Part shown: piece after piece, positions 8,405 through 16,489 of the stretch
How positions within the stretch are numbered: position 1 is the first letter of the stretch
Layout: every line of letters begins with the position of its first letter
Origin: JALORV01 sp035429725
GTDB taxonomy: Bacteria > Pseudomonadota > Gammaproteobacteria > Burkholderiales > Burkholderiaceae_F
Direction of reading: 5' to 3'
DNA: 37,126 nt
Assembly (NCBI GenBank): GCA_035429725.1
Contig: DAOMFI010000015.1
Span: forward strand, 1 to 37,126
The notes under the pieces: generated by a model
Told to the model about the DNA's origin: nothing
The model's database searches: none
What the model saw: only the letters and a program-made list of their open reading frames with translations
Program-made: the position numbers and the translations under genes

Positions 8405-8410
8405 ATTATA
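8405..8410 (-). promoter_or_regulatory. Possible -10 box for the rhodanese-grxC-secB-gpsA operon
   Basis: Minus-strand TATAAT lies 62 bases before the GTG of the rhodanese gene in the 106-base divergent region shared with gpmA. No clear -35 is visible. The overlapping plus-strand bases TATAGAAT (8408-8415) could equally serve as a -10 for gpmA, so the region may hold overlapping divergent promoters. Confidence 0.3.
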
Positions 8411-8449
8411 GAATAGGCACGTTACCCGCCCGGACGTCCCATCGCTTTC

Positions 8450-9205
8450 ATGTTCAAGCTCGTGCTGCTGCGTCATGGCGAAAGCCAGTGGAATCTCGAA
8501 AACCGCTTCACGGGCTGGACCGACGTCGATCTGACCGAGCAAGGCCGGCAGGAGGCGCGCGCCGCCGGGGAACTGCTGCGCAGCGAGGGGTTTGAATTCG
8601 ATATCGCCTATGCCTCGGTGCTGAAGCGGGCGATCCGGACGCTGTGGATCGCGCTCGACGCGATGGACCGTATGTGGCTGCCGGTGGTCCACAGCTGGCG
8701 CCTGAACGAACGCCATTACGGCGCACTGCAGGGGCTGAACAAGGCCGAGACCGCAGCCCGATTTGGCGAGCAGCAGGTGCTGGTCTGGCGGCGCGCCTAC
8801 GCCGTGGCGCCCGATCCCCTTTCGCCCGAGGATCCGCGCTGGGCCGGACGCGACCCGCGCTACAAGCACCTGCAACCCAACGAAATCCCGGCTACGGAAT
8901 GTCTGCGCGACACCGTCGCGCGTGTGATCCCGTTCTGGAAGGACTCGATCGCGCCCGCAATCCAGCGCGGAAGGCGCGTCATCGTCGCCGCTCACGGCAA
9001 CTCCCTCCGTGCACTGATCAAATATCTCGACAACGTCTCCGACGACGACATCGTCGGACTCAACATTCCCACGGCCCGGCCACTCGTATACGAGCTCGAC
9101 GCTGCCCTGCGGCCGATCCGGCACTATTACCTCGGCGATGCCGACGAGATCGCTCGCGCTACCGCCGCGGTTGCTGCGCAGGGCCGGGCCGCCGCGGGCG
9201 CTTGA
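8450..9205 (+). CDS. gpmA: 2,3-bisphosphoglycerate-dependent phosphoglycerate mutase
   Basis: Interconverts 3- and 2-phosphoglycerate in glycolysis and gluconeogenesis. The 251-residue protein has the RHGESQWN phosphohistidine motif (His9), the family block ENRFTGWTDVDL, LNERHYGALQGLNKAETA, and the second histidine in AAHGNSLRAL. Length and motifs agree with the cofactor-dependent form. It diverges from the rhodanese gene. Its stop codon overlaps the TTG start of the EnvC-like gene as TTGA (9202-9205), which suggests coupled translation. Confidence 0.97.
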   Translation: MFKLVLLRHGESQWNLENRFTGWTDVDLTEQGRQEARAAGELLRSEGFEFDIAYASVLKRAIRTLWIALDAMDRMWLPVVHSWRLNERHYGALQGLNKAETAARFGEQQVLVWRRAYAVAPDPLSPEDPRWAGRDPRYKHLQPNEIPATECLRDTVARVIPFWKDSIAPAIQRGRRVIVAAHGNSLRALIKYLDNVSDDDIVGLNIPTARPLVYELDAALRPIRHYYLGDADEIARATAAVAAQGRAAAGA

Positions 9206-10605
9206 GCGCGCTGCCGAGCTCCCACGTCCTGCTGCGCTGCGTGGCTGCAGGCGTCTGCGCTGCCAGCTTCGTTTTGTCCGATGCCAGCTTCGGTCAGCAG
9301 AAATCCACCGAGCGCAAAGCTGCCCCATCCGCCGCCCGCGCCGGCAAGTCCTCGGCGCCGTCCCAGTCCAAAGCGCCGAACACCGTCGCGCGCCAGCGCG
9401 AGCTCCAGGGCGAACAGCGTGAGCTTCAGGCGGAACTGGCCAAGCTCAAGCGTCAGCTCGCGGCCAGCGAGGCGTCGCATTCCGAGGCGACAGACGCCCT
9501 CGCAGGACTCGAGGCGGCCATATCTGCCACCAACCGTCGGCTACGGGACCTGGCGGCGGCGCGCCAGAAGATCGAACAGCAATTGACCGCACTGGAGCGC
9601 CGCGAGCGCGACGTCGCTCAGAGGCAGACCGCACAGGAGGACCAGCTCGCGGCGCTGCTTCGCCAGCAGCAGGCGCTGACCTTGCGCGATCCGCTTCACC
9701 TCCTGCTTGAAGGCGAAGATCCTGGCCAACTGACCCGCGAGGGGGAGTACCTGGCTTATCTAAGCCGCGCCGCCGAACGTACGGTCACGGAACTTCGGGA
9801 CCGGCGCGAAGAACTTACGGAACTTAAGACACAATCGGAGCAAAAGAGAGCCGAACTTGTCAAAATCGCCGAGGATGAACAGCAAAGTCGCACGAAGCTT
9901 GAGCAGGAAAACGCCCGACGTAAGCGCACACTTGACCAGCTCTCAAAGCAGATTGCCGCTCAGCGGCGGTCGATTGACCAGCTTGAGCGGGACGAAAAGC
10001 GGCTGAATGCGGTCATCGAGCGACTTGCCAAAGTACTCGCCGAACAGGCTAAGCAGAATGCGGAACGCGCACGTCGGGAGGCCGAGCGAGCCCGCGAGGC
10101 CACCGCTCGCGCACGCTCTCCCGATACCACACCGGCACCACCCAAGGCCGCCGAAGGTCGCGCGGCCACGCCAACTCCGCCGCCATCTTCTGCCAATTTC
10201 GGTCAACGCAAGGGAAAGATCACTCTTCCAGTGGAAGGAGCGATTACGGCACGTTTCGGAGCTGCTCGGCGCGGCGAAGGCGGCGCGGCGGGTCCGACCT
10301 GGAAGGGAATCTTCATACGGGCATCGACCGGCGCCGAAGTCCACGCTGTCGGGGATGGACGTGTCGTGTTTTCGGACTGGCTGCGAGGGTTCGGCAACCT
10401 GCTGGTGGTGGACCACGGCGACGGCTTCCTGTCGATCTACGGAAATAATGAGGCGCTACTACGGAACGTTGGAGACCCGGTCGCTGTCGGAGACCCAGTG
10501 GCATTGGTCGGAAATACGGGTGGCAACGAGCACCCGGGCCTATACTTCGAACTACGTTTCCAGGGTCGTCCTTTTGACCCGCTTACCTGGGTCGCGGCGC
10601 GCTAA
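9202..10605 (+). CDS. envC: EnvC-like murein hydrolase activator with degenerate LytM (M23) domain
   Basis: I place the start at TTG 9202, overlapping the gpmA stop; the upstream extension of this frame lies inside gpmA and is not protein-like. The 467-residue product has a signal peptide (about 1-31), a long charged coiled coil (about 55-305, rich in Glu, Gln, Arg), an Ala/Pro linker and a C-terminal LytM domain from about 335. Zinc ligands seem to be lost: the first His position reads WKGIFI and the HxH motif reads HPGLYFELR, much like E. coli EnvC. So it probably activates amidases in septal peptidoglycan splitting and does not cut peptidoglycan itself. ctpA follows after 47 bases. The TTG start is the least certain point. 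Confidence 0.88.
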   Translation: MSALPSSHVLLRCVAAGVCAASFVLSDASFGQQKSTERKAAPSAARAGKSSAPSQSKAPNTVARQRELQGEQRELQAELAKLKRQLAASEASHSEATDALAGLEAAISATNRRLRDLAAARQKIEQQLTALERRERDVAQRQTAQEDQLAALLRQQQALTLRDPLHLLLEGEDPGQLTREGEYLAYLSRAAERTVTELRDRREELTELKTQSEQKRAELVKIAEDEQQSRTKLEQENARRKRTLDQLSKQIAAQRRSIDQLERDEKRLNAVIERLAKVLAEQAKQNAERARREAERAREATARARSPDTTPAPPKAAEGRAATPTPPPSSANFGQRKGKITLPVEGAITARFGAARRGEGGAAGPTWKGIFIRASTGAEVHAVGDGRVVFSDWLRGFGNLLVVDHGDGFLSIYGNNEALLRNVGDPVAVGDPVALVGNTGGNEHPGLYFELRFQGRPFDPLTWVAAR

Positions 10606-10652
10606 TTTCCCTTGAGCGGCGTCCCGTCGCGGCTTCGGCTCCCGGAGGTGGC

Positions 10653-12104
10653 ATGGCTGGCAGGTTACGCAGTGTTGGATTGATCGGTACAGGCGCCATC
10701 GCCGGCGTCCTGGTCAGCCTCGGCATCTCCGCGTACGCGTTCCGCGATTCGCGTGGCCAGATCCCGCTCGAGGAAATTCGCCAGTTCACCGAGGTTTTCG
10801 GGGCCGTCAAGCAGAACTACGTCGAGCCAGTCGACGACAAAAAGCTGATGCAGGAGGCGATCTCCGGCATGCTGGCCGGACTCGACCCGCATTCCGCCTT
10901 CCTCGACGCCGACGCGTTCAAGGACATGCAGTCGAGCACGCAGGGGGAGTTTGGCGGCTTGGGAATCGAAGTCGGCGCCGAGGACGGAATCATCAAGGTC
11001 ATCGCGCCGATCGACGACACTCCGGCCGCGCGCGCCGGGGTCAAGGCGGGCGACCTCATCATCAAGATCGATGACAAAGTCACGCGCGGCATGACATTGC
11101 CCGAGGCCGTGAAGCTGATGCGTGGCAAGCCGCGCACCTCCATCAATCTGACAATTGCGCGCAAGGGCGAGGACAAGCCGCTCGAATTCAAGCTGGTGCG
11201 CGACGTGATCCGCGTGCAGTCCGTACGCGCGAAGATGATCGAACCGGGCTACGGCTTCGTGCGCATCGCGCAGTTCCAGGAACGCACGGTCGACGACCTG
11301 GTCCGGCAGATCAACGAACTCTACAAGCAGGCGCCGCTCAAGGGCCTCGTGCTCGATCTGCGCAACGACCCCGGTGGCCTGCTGCACTCGGCCGTAGGCG
11401 TGTCGGCCGCATTTCTGCAGCCGCGCGCGTTGGTGGTCTCGACCGATGGGCGCAACGAGGACTCGCGGCGACGCTTCATCGCAGCGCCGGAGGACTATCT
11501 CCGCGGGCGTGGCGAGGACGTACTGCAGAAGCTGCCGCCACAGATCAAGAGCGTGCCGATGATCGTGCTGGTCAATGGCGCATCGGCGTCGGCTTCGGAG
11601 ATCGTGGCCGGCGCATTGCAGGACCACAAGCGCGCAACCATCATCGGCACACAGTCATTCGGCAAGGGCTCGGTGCAGACGATCATTCCCCTGCGCCTCG
11701 ACGGCGAAGGACCGGCGGCGATCAAGCTGACGACGGCGCGCTACTACACGCCGAACGGCCGCTCGATCCAGGCCAAAGGCATCGTCCCTGACCTGGTGGT
11801 GGAAGACACCCCCGAGGGCAACTTCTCCGGCTTCAATGTCCGGGAGGCCGACCTCATGCGGCATCTCGAAAGCACCAAGGCCGAGGATGCAGCGCGCCGC
11901 GCGACGGCACCGGCCGGCGCGGCGACGCAGCCCGCCACGACTCCGGAGTCCGCACCGGCGACCAAGGCCGCGCCCACCCGCCGCTACGAATTCGGCAGCG
12001 CCGAGGACTTCCAGTTGCAACAGGCGATGAATCATCTCAAGGGCAAGCCGGTGGACGTGGCCAAGCCCAAGGGCGAGAACGTCGCCAAGGCCCAGGCACG
12101 CTAG
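10653..12104 (+). CDS. ctpA: S41-family carboxy-terminal processing protease
   Basis: A periplasmic serine protease of 483 residues. One N-terminal membrane helix (about 8-28) anchors or exports it. Next come the N-terminal LDPHSAFLD region (77-85), a PDZ domain (about 97-172) and the protease domain with LDLRNDPGGLL. The Ser-Lys dyad is Ser313 in SASASEIVAG and Lys338 in SFGKGSVQ, 25 residues apart as in known members. The C-terminal tail is Ala/Thr/Pro-rich and variable. A GGAGGT ribosome site precedes the ATG. Members trim or degrade envelope proteins, including murein hydrolases, so placement after an EnvC-like activator fits a cell-wall role. An intrinsic terminator follows 17 bases after the stop. 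Confidence 0.95.
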   Translation: MAGRLRSVGLIGTGAIAGVLVSLGISAYAFRDSRGQIPLEEIRQFTEVFGAVKQNYVEPVDDKKLMQEAISGMLAGLDPHSAFLDADAFKDMQSSTQGEFGGLGIEVGAEDGIIKVIAPIDDTPAARAGVKAGDLIIKIDDKVTRGMTLPEAVKLMRGKPRTSINLTIARKGEDKPLEFKLVRDVIRVQSVRAKMIEPGYGFVRIAQFQERTVDDLVRQINELYKQAPLKGLVLDLRNDPGGLLHSAVGVSAAFLQPRALVVSTDGRNEDSRRRFIAAPEDYLRGRGEDVLQKLPPQIKSVPMIVLVNGASASASEIVAGALQDHKRATIIGTQSFGKGSVQTIIPLRLDGEGPAAIKLTTARYYTPNGRSIQAKGIVPDLVVEDTPEGNFSGFNVREADLMRHLESTKAEDAARRATAPAGAATQPATTPESAPATKAAPTRRYEFGSAEDFQLQQAMNHLKGKPVDVAKPKGENVAKAQAR

Positions 12105-12120
12105 TCGCACGGATGCACTG

Positions 12121-12150
12121 AACGGGCCGCGCTGCGGCCCGTTTTCTTTT
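12121..12150 (+). terminator. Intrinsic terminator after ctpA
   Basis: A perfect nine-base-pair GC-rich stem, ACGGGCCGC (12122-12130) with its complement at 12134-12142, closes a three-base loop and is followed by TTTTCTTTT. The A before the stem can extend pairing with the first T. This is a textbook rho-independent terminator for the gpmA-envC-ctpA unit. Its T-run touches the upstream candidate start codon of moeB. Confidence 0.9.
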
Positions 12151-12160
12151 GAGCCTGCCG

Positions 12161-12907
12161 TTGAACGACGAACAACTGCTGCGCTACTCGCGGCACATCC
12201 TGCTAAACGAACTCGGCATCGAGGGCCAGGAGCGTCTGCGGTCTGCGCACGCTCTCGTCATCGGCGTCGGAGGATTGGGCTCACCGGCTGCCCTGTACCT
12301 GGCTTCGGCCGGCATCGGCGCCCTGACCCTGGTCGACGGCGATCGGGTCGACCTCACCAACCTGCAACGGCAGGTGCTGCACACAACGGACCGCATTGGC
12401 ATGCCCAAGCCGGTGTCGGGCCGCACGGCACTCGCGGCGCTCAACCCGGATGTGCGCATCGAAACCATCGAGGACCGCGTCGAGGGCGCAGCGCTGGAGG
12501 CGCTCGTCGCGCACGCCTCGATCGTGCTCGACTGCTCGGACAACTTCGCCACGCGCCATGCGGTGAACCGGGCCTGCGTGCAGCACCGGCGCCCGCTGAT
12601 CTCGGGCGCCGCCATACGCTTCGACGGACAGGTCGCCACGTTTGACCTGCGTGACCCGGCGTCGCCATGCTACGCATGCCTGTTCCCGCCGGGCGACGGC
12701 GAGGACGAGCTGTGCTCGATCATGGGCGTGTTCGCGCCGGTAACCGGCATCATCGGCACCGTGCAGGCCGCCGAGGCACTGAAGCTAGCGGCCGGCATCG
12801 AATCCGGACTCAATGGCCGCCTGCTGATACTCGACGCGCTGGCGATGCACTGGCATTCGGTGCGCGTTCCGCGCGATCCGCAATGCCCGGTTTGCGCAGG
12901 ACGATGA
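12161..12907 (+). CDS. moeB: MoeB/ThiF/HesA-family sulfur-carrier adenylyltransferase
   Basis: An E1-like enzyme that adenylates the C-terminal glycine of a sulfur-carrier protein (MoaD or ThiS), needed for molybdopterin or thiamine synthesis. Visible are the nucleotide loop VIGVGGLGSPAALYLASAG, the acidic VDGDRVDLTNLQRQ segment, the DCSDNFATRHAVN motif, and zinc-binding CYAC and CPVC pairs. I use TTG 12161, which gives the common start MNDEQLLRYSRHI. TTG 12149 (four residues longer) is also open but lies in the T-run of the ctpA terminator. Neither has a good SD. There is no carrier protein gene nearby, so whether it serves MoaD or ThiS cannot be told from context. Confidence 0.9.
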   Translation: MNDEQLLRYSRHILLNELGIEGQERLRSAHALVIGVGGLGSPAALYLASAGIGALTLVDGDRVDLTNLQRQVLHTTDRIGMPKPVSGRTALAALNPDVRIETIEDRVEGAALEALVAHASIVLDCSDNFATRHAVNRACVQHRRPLISGAAIRFDGQVATFDLRDPASPCYACLFPPGDGEDELCSIMGVFAPVTGIIGTVQAAEALKLAAGIESGLNGRLLILDALAMHWHSVRVPRDPQCPVCAGR

Positions 12908-12958
12908 CAGCGCGCTGTCGGCGAACCGAAAGCGGCCGGCGCCGGAAGGGTCTTTCGG
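12906..12958. terminator. Palindromes between convergent moeB and slmA, possible bidirectional terminator
   Basis: The 85-base convergent spacer starts with the perfect 14-base palindrome GACAGCGCGCTGTC (12906-12919), which covers the end of the moeB stop. Then CCGAAAG (12926-12932) pairs with CTTTCGG (12952-12958) around the inner palindrome CCGGCGCCGG (12936-12945). No T-run follows on the plus strand. Position between two gene ends makes a transcript-end role reasonable, but it is not a canonical terminator. Confidence 0.4.
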
Positions 12959-12992
12959 GGCCAGCGTGTGAAACTGACCGCAGCGCCGCGGT

Positions 12993-13589
12993 TCAGGCAA
13001 CCAGTGTGGGGAGTTGAGTCTCGAGCGATTCGCCCGGGGGCTTGCGGAAACCACTCTTGGCGAAGCGGTGCCAGCGGCCGACGACGAATGCCACGACCAG
13101 GCCGGCGCGCGCGTTAGCGTCAAAACCCTCGCCAACTTCTTTCTCGCTCGCCGCGACGCGAAAGCTCTGCCGCAGCGACGATTCGATCCGCTCAATCAGC
13201 TGGTTCATGCGTTCCTGCAGCCGCTCGTTTTCGTTGACGAGGGCATCGCCGATCAGCACCCGCGTCATTCCCTTGTTCGTCTGCGAGAACTCGAGCAGCA
13301 TCGCGACGATCGACCGCACCTGCTTGAGTCCCGAGGTCTCGCGCGTGCTGATTTCATTGATGAGGCCGAAGATGGTCGTCTCGATGAACTCGATCAGGCC
13401 TTCGAACATCTGGGCCTTGCTCGCAAAGTGGCGGTACAGCGCCGCCTCGGACACACCCAGCCGGGCCGCCAGGGCGGCGGTCGTGACCTTTTCGCCCTTG
13501 GGGTCCTCGAGCATCGTCGCCAAAGTCTGCAAGATCTGCAGCTTGCGCGCGCCGGGCTTGCGCGGACTGATCGAGCTGGCGGTCTCCAT
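12993..13589 (-). CDS. slmA: Nucleoid occlusion factor SlmA (TetR family)
   Basis: A 198-residue TetR-like DNA-binding protein that, in the known family, binds specific chromosomal sites and blocks FtsZ ring assembly over the nucleoid. The N-terminal domain contains ILQTLATMLEDPKGEKVTTAALA and the helix-turn-helix GVSEAALYRHFASKAQMFEGLIEFIE, here given only as landmarks at about residues 17-70. The middle has TRVLIGDALVNENERLQ, matching SlmA more closely than ordinary TetR repressors. The gene order argB, HAD phosphatase, slmA is common in betaproteobacteria; here sppA lies between. A minus-strand TAGTAT box around 13656-13661 could be its promoter, but this is weak. Confidence 0.93.
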   Translation of the reverse strand: METASSISPRKPGARKLQILQTLATMLEDPKGEKVTTAALAARLGVSEAALYRHFASKAQMFEGLIEFIETTIFGLINEISTRETSGLKQVRSIVAMLLEFSQTNKGMTRVLIGDALVNENERLQERMNQLIERIESSLRQSFRVAASEKEVGEGFDANARAGLVVAFVVGRWHRFAKSGFRKPPGESLETQLPTLVA

Positions 13590-13711
13590 GGACGGGCAAA
13601 CGGGAGTCGTTAGGGTGTGCCGGAAACCAGGCCTCAGGGCCTGAACGTGAAGGCATACTATCCTACAAACCCGCAGCCGCGAACCATCTTCCCGACCGTC
13701 GGCATGCCGTC

Positions 13712-13732
13712 AGCGGCTCGAATTGAGCCGCT
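13712..13732. other. Stem-loop between sppA and slmA
   Basis: AGCGGCTC (13712-13719) pairs perfectly with GAGCCGCT (13725-13732) around a five-base loop. It lies 27 bases past the sppA stop and 123 bases before the slmA start. Neither strand has a T-run after it, so a terminator function is only possible. The remaining 150 or so bases of this spacer hold no gene that I can support. Confidence 0.4.
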
Positions 13733-13758
13733 CAACGGCGCCTTTCCGCAAGATCGAC

Positions 13759-15615
13759 TTAGCGCGTGGCGCAGAAGCAGTAGGCCAGAGAACGCGTGGG
13801 ATGTTCCCGTGCCTCCAGCACCAGGCGCAGTTCCTGCGGGGCACGCGCCGGCAGCGAACCGGCCAGTGCACGCGCCAAGCCATCCCACCCCAGCTCGTCA
13901 CGCAGCGACGCTCCCAGTTGCCCGAAGAACAGCGCCAGGTAGCGGTCGATCCCGCGCGGCGCGTGCTCGATGTACTCGACCCGGTAGCTCTCACCGAGCC
14001 CGGCGCGGCGCGCGGCCGACTTCAGCGCCAGATCGAGCCCGCCGAGGTCGTCGACCAGTCCGCGCTCCTTGGCCTGCGCCCCGGTCCAGACGCGGCCCTG
14101 AGCCACCTCGTTGATCTTTTCGGGCGTGGATTTCCGGTTCGTCGCCACGACATCGAGGAACCCCCGATACGTGTGACCGATGCTCGCTTCGATGACCTGT
14201 GACAGGCGTTTGTCGAGCGGCCGCGTCAGGTCGGTCGCCTCGGCGATCCACGTCGTACCGGCACCGGCGCTGCTGACACCGACCTTCTCCATCGTGCCGG
14301 CAAAGCTCGGCACGAGCGCGAACACTCCGATCGATCCGGTGATCGTCGCCGCGTCGGCGACCACTTCGTCGCCACCCATGGCGATCCAGTAGCCGCCGGA
14401 TGCTGCCACGTCGCCCATCGACACGACGACCGGCTTGCCCGCCTTGCGCGTGAGTTCGAGCTGCTCCCGGATCAGTTCCGACGCACTCGCGCTCCCGCCC
14501 GGCGAGTCGACCCGCACGACCAGCGCCTTGATGTCGTCGTCCTGCCGCGCTCGCTGGATCAGTTCGGCGGCCGCGCGCGCCCCGACGGTGCCCTTGCGGG
14601 CATCGCCGTCGACGATCTCGCCCTGCGCGACGACGACTCCAACGGCAGGGCCGAGCGCGCGCTCATTGACGTAGCGCAGGTACGAGTACATCGAGATCTG
14701 ACGGAATGTCTCGGCATCATCGTCGCTGCGCGGTGCACCGCGCTCAATCATCAGAGCGCGGAATTCGTCGCGTCGCTTCAGCCCGTCGACGAGCTTCTCT
14801 TTCGCGGCCAATCCGGCAATGTCGCCGCCCGCCGCCTGCAGCCGCGCCGGCAGATCATTGATCGCCGCCATCACGCTCCCCGCCTTCAGTTTCCGCGAGC
14901 GTTCGACATCCGCGAGCCACGTTGACCACAGTCCGTTGTACAGATAAGCGTCGGCTTCCTGCGCCTCCGGCGTCGGCCCGGTGCGGGTGAACGGTTCGCC
15001 AAAACTCTTGTAACGGCCGGCCTGGAAGGTATTCACCTTCACGCCGACCTTGTCGAGCAGCTCCTTGTAATAGGTGCGGTTGCCACCCACGCCGCGCAGC
15101 AGCAGGGCGCCGGACGGGTGCAGGTAGACCTCATCGGCATGCGCCGCGAGGAAGTACTGCCCCTGGGTGTAGGACTCGCCCCACGCGACGACCGGCTTGC
15201 CGCTGCCGCGCACGCGCTCGAGCGCCGCCCCGATCTCGCGCAGGGTCGCCAGGCCGGCGGAACCCATGTCGTCCAGGACGAGCACGACGCGCGTGACCTG
15301 CGGATCGCGCGCCGCACCGTCGAGCACCGCCAGGATGTCACGCAGCCGTGTCTCGAACCGATCCCGGCCCAGCGCCTCGGCGATCGCCGCCTCCTGCGCG
15401 CCGACGCTGTATTCCTCGACGACATCGCCCTGGATATTGAGGACGAGTGCGGTATCCGACTGCAGTCGCGGCGGCTTGTCCGAAGAGAACCAGCCAATCA
15501 GCAGCACTGCGACGATCAGCAGGAACAGCAGGTTGACGACCAGGCGGCGCGAGAAATCCAGCGCTCTCCACAGGCCTCCAAAGAAGCGACGAATCAGTCC
15601 AGGGCGCGCCGCCAT
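13759..15615 (-). CDS. sppA: Signal peptide peptidase SppA, 67K type
   Basis: An inner-membrane S49 serine protease that cleaves leftover signal peptides in the membrane. The 618-residue product has one N-terminal membrane helix (about 24-42) and two homologous S49 domains, the long proteobacterial form. The catalytic Lys203 is in the first domain (AGRYKSFGEPF) and the catalytic Ser406 is in the second (GDVAASGGYWIA), matching the Lys-Ser dyad of E. coli SppA. GGAG lies nine bases before the ATG. It interrupts the usual HAD phosphatase-slmA neighbourhood, and all are on the same strand. Confidence 0.96.
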   Translation of the reverse strand: MAARPGLIRRFFGGLWRALDFSRRLVVNLLFLLIVAVLLIGWFSSDKPPRLQSDTALVLNIQGDVVEEYSVGAQEAAIAEALGRDRFETRLRDILAVLDGAARDPQVTRVVLVLDDMGSAGLATLREIGAALERVRGSGKPVVAWGESYTQGQYFLAAHADEVYLHPSGALLLRGVGGNRTYYKELLDKVGVKVNTFQAGRYKSFGEPFTRTGPTPEAQEADAYLYNGLWSTWLADVERSRKLKAGSVMAAINDLPARLQAAGGDIAGLAAKEKLVDGLKRRDEFRALMIERGAPRSDDDAETFRQISMYSYLRYVNERALGPAVGVVVAQGEIVDGDARKGTVGARAAAELIQRARQDDDIKALVVRVDSPGGSASASELIREQLELTRKAGKPVVVSMGDVAASGGYWIAMGGDEVVADAATITGSIGVFALVPSFAGTMEKVGVSSAGAGTTWIAEATDLTRPLDKRLSQVIEASIGHTYRGFLDVVATNRKSTPEKINEVAQGRVWTGAQAKERGLVDDLGGLDLALKSAARRAGLGESYRVEYIEHAPRGIDRYLALFFGQLGASLRDELGWDGLARALAGSLPARAPQELRLVLEAREHPTRSLAYCFCATR

Positions 15616-15683
15616 ACCAGCTCCAGGTGCAGTGTCAGGGAAGAGGGAGTGCGAGCTTAGCGCGTCGCCGCAGCGCCCACATG

Positions 15684-16460
15684 TCAGCGCGGCGTGCGGC
15701 GGGCAAGCGCGTGCAAAGTGTGAATGCGCAGGCCGACGTAGCTTCCGGCCAGCCGCCGCCGCGCAGGTTGCAGGCCATGGCGAGTGATCAGCACTGTCCG
15801 CAGGCCGAGCGCCCGGGCCGACTTGAGGTTGCGCGCGGAGTCCTCGATCAGCACGGCATCGGCGGGGCGAATGCGTTCGCGCGCCAGCATCGTCCGCAAC
15901 ATCAGCTGCGAAGGCTTGGGCCGGAAGCTGCCATGGATTCGCATGCGCTCGATCGTGTAGCGGGTGGCGATGTGGGAGTGCAGCCGCAGCTCGCGCAGTA
16001 CGGACCCGGCGTAGGCTCGCGGCGCGTTGGTCAGCAGCACCTTGCGGCCCGGCAGCCGTGCGAACAGGCGCGCAAGGCCGCGTTCCGCGCGCAGCAGTTC
16101 CGCGACATCGAAGTCATGCGTCTCCCGCAGAAAGTGCTGGGCGTCGACGCCATGGTGGCGCACCAGGCCGAGCAAGGTCGCGCCATAGCGGTGCCAGTAG
16201 AGCGTGCGCAGGCGGTTGGCCTCGTCGCGCGCCAGGTCGAGCTCGCGCGCGACAAAGTCCGTCATGCGCCGGTCGATCGTGCGGAAAATGGCATGCGATG
16301 CGTCGTGCAGCGTGTCGTCGAGATCAAAGAGCCAGACGGGCCGGCGGCGAGCCTCCGTCAGCGTCCCGGCTCCCGGGCGCAGGCGCAGCCGACCGGGCCG
16401 CGCACGCCGAGAGGCGTCCGCTTCCGGGCGGCGCAAATGTGCCCGCTGGTTCGGCTGCAC
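15684..16460 (-). CDS. HAD-superfamily pyrimidine 5'-nucleotidase-like phosphatase
   Basis: A HAD phosphatase of the type annotated as pyrimidine 5'-nucleotidase beside argB in betaproteobacteria. It has motif I WLFDLDDTLHDA, motif II KVLLTNAP, the lysine in SFRPKPS and motif III VLIEDSARNLKSAR. The product probably dephosphorylates small phosphorylated metabolites; the substrate is unproven. The start is unclear: no ATG lies between the argB end and motif I in this frame. I give GTG 16460 (258 residues); TTG 16436 is an alternative, and an ATG at 16550 would overlap argB by 61 bases with an unlikely Arg-rich leader. No SD helps to decide. Confidence 0.85.
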   Translation of the reverse strand: MQPNQRAHLRRPEADASRRARPGRLRLRPGAGTLTEARRRPVWLFDLDDTLHDASHAIFRTIDRRMTDFVARELDLARDEANRLRTLYWHRYGATLLGLVRHHGVDAQHFLRETHDFDVAELLRAERGLARLFARLPGRKVLLTNAPRAYAGSVLRELRLHSHIATRYTIERMRIHGSFRPKPSQLMLRTMLARERIRPADAVLIEDSARNLKSARALGLRTVLITRHGLQPARRRLAGSYVGLRIHTLHALARRTPR

Positions 16461-16489
16461 TCCGGCGTGGCGAAACAAGCTATGTCTGA

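Noticed and set aside
8644..9201. N-terminal extension of the EnvC-like frame
   Set aside because: It is a second frame of gpmA, rich in Arg and without any domain; the signal peptide starts at 9202.
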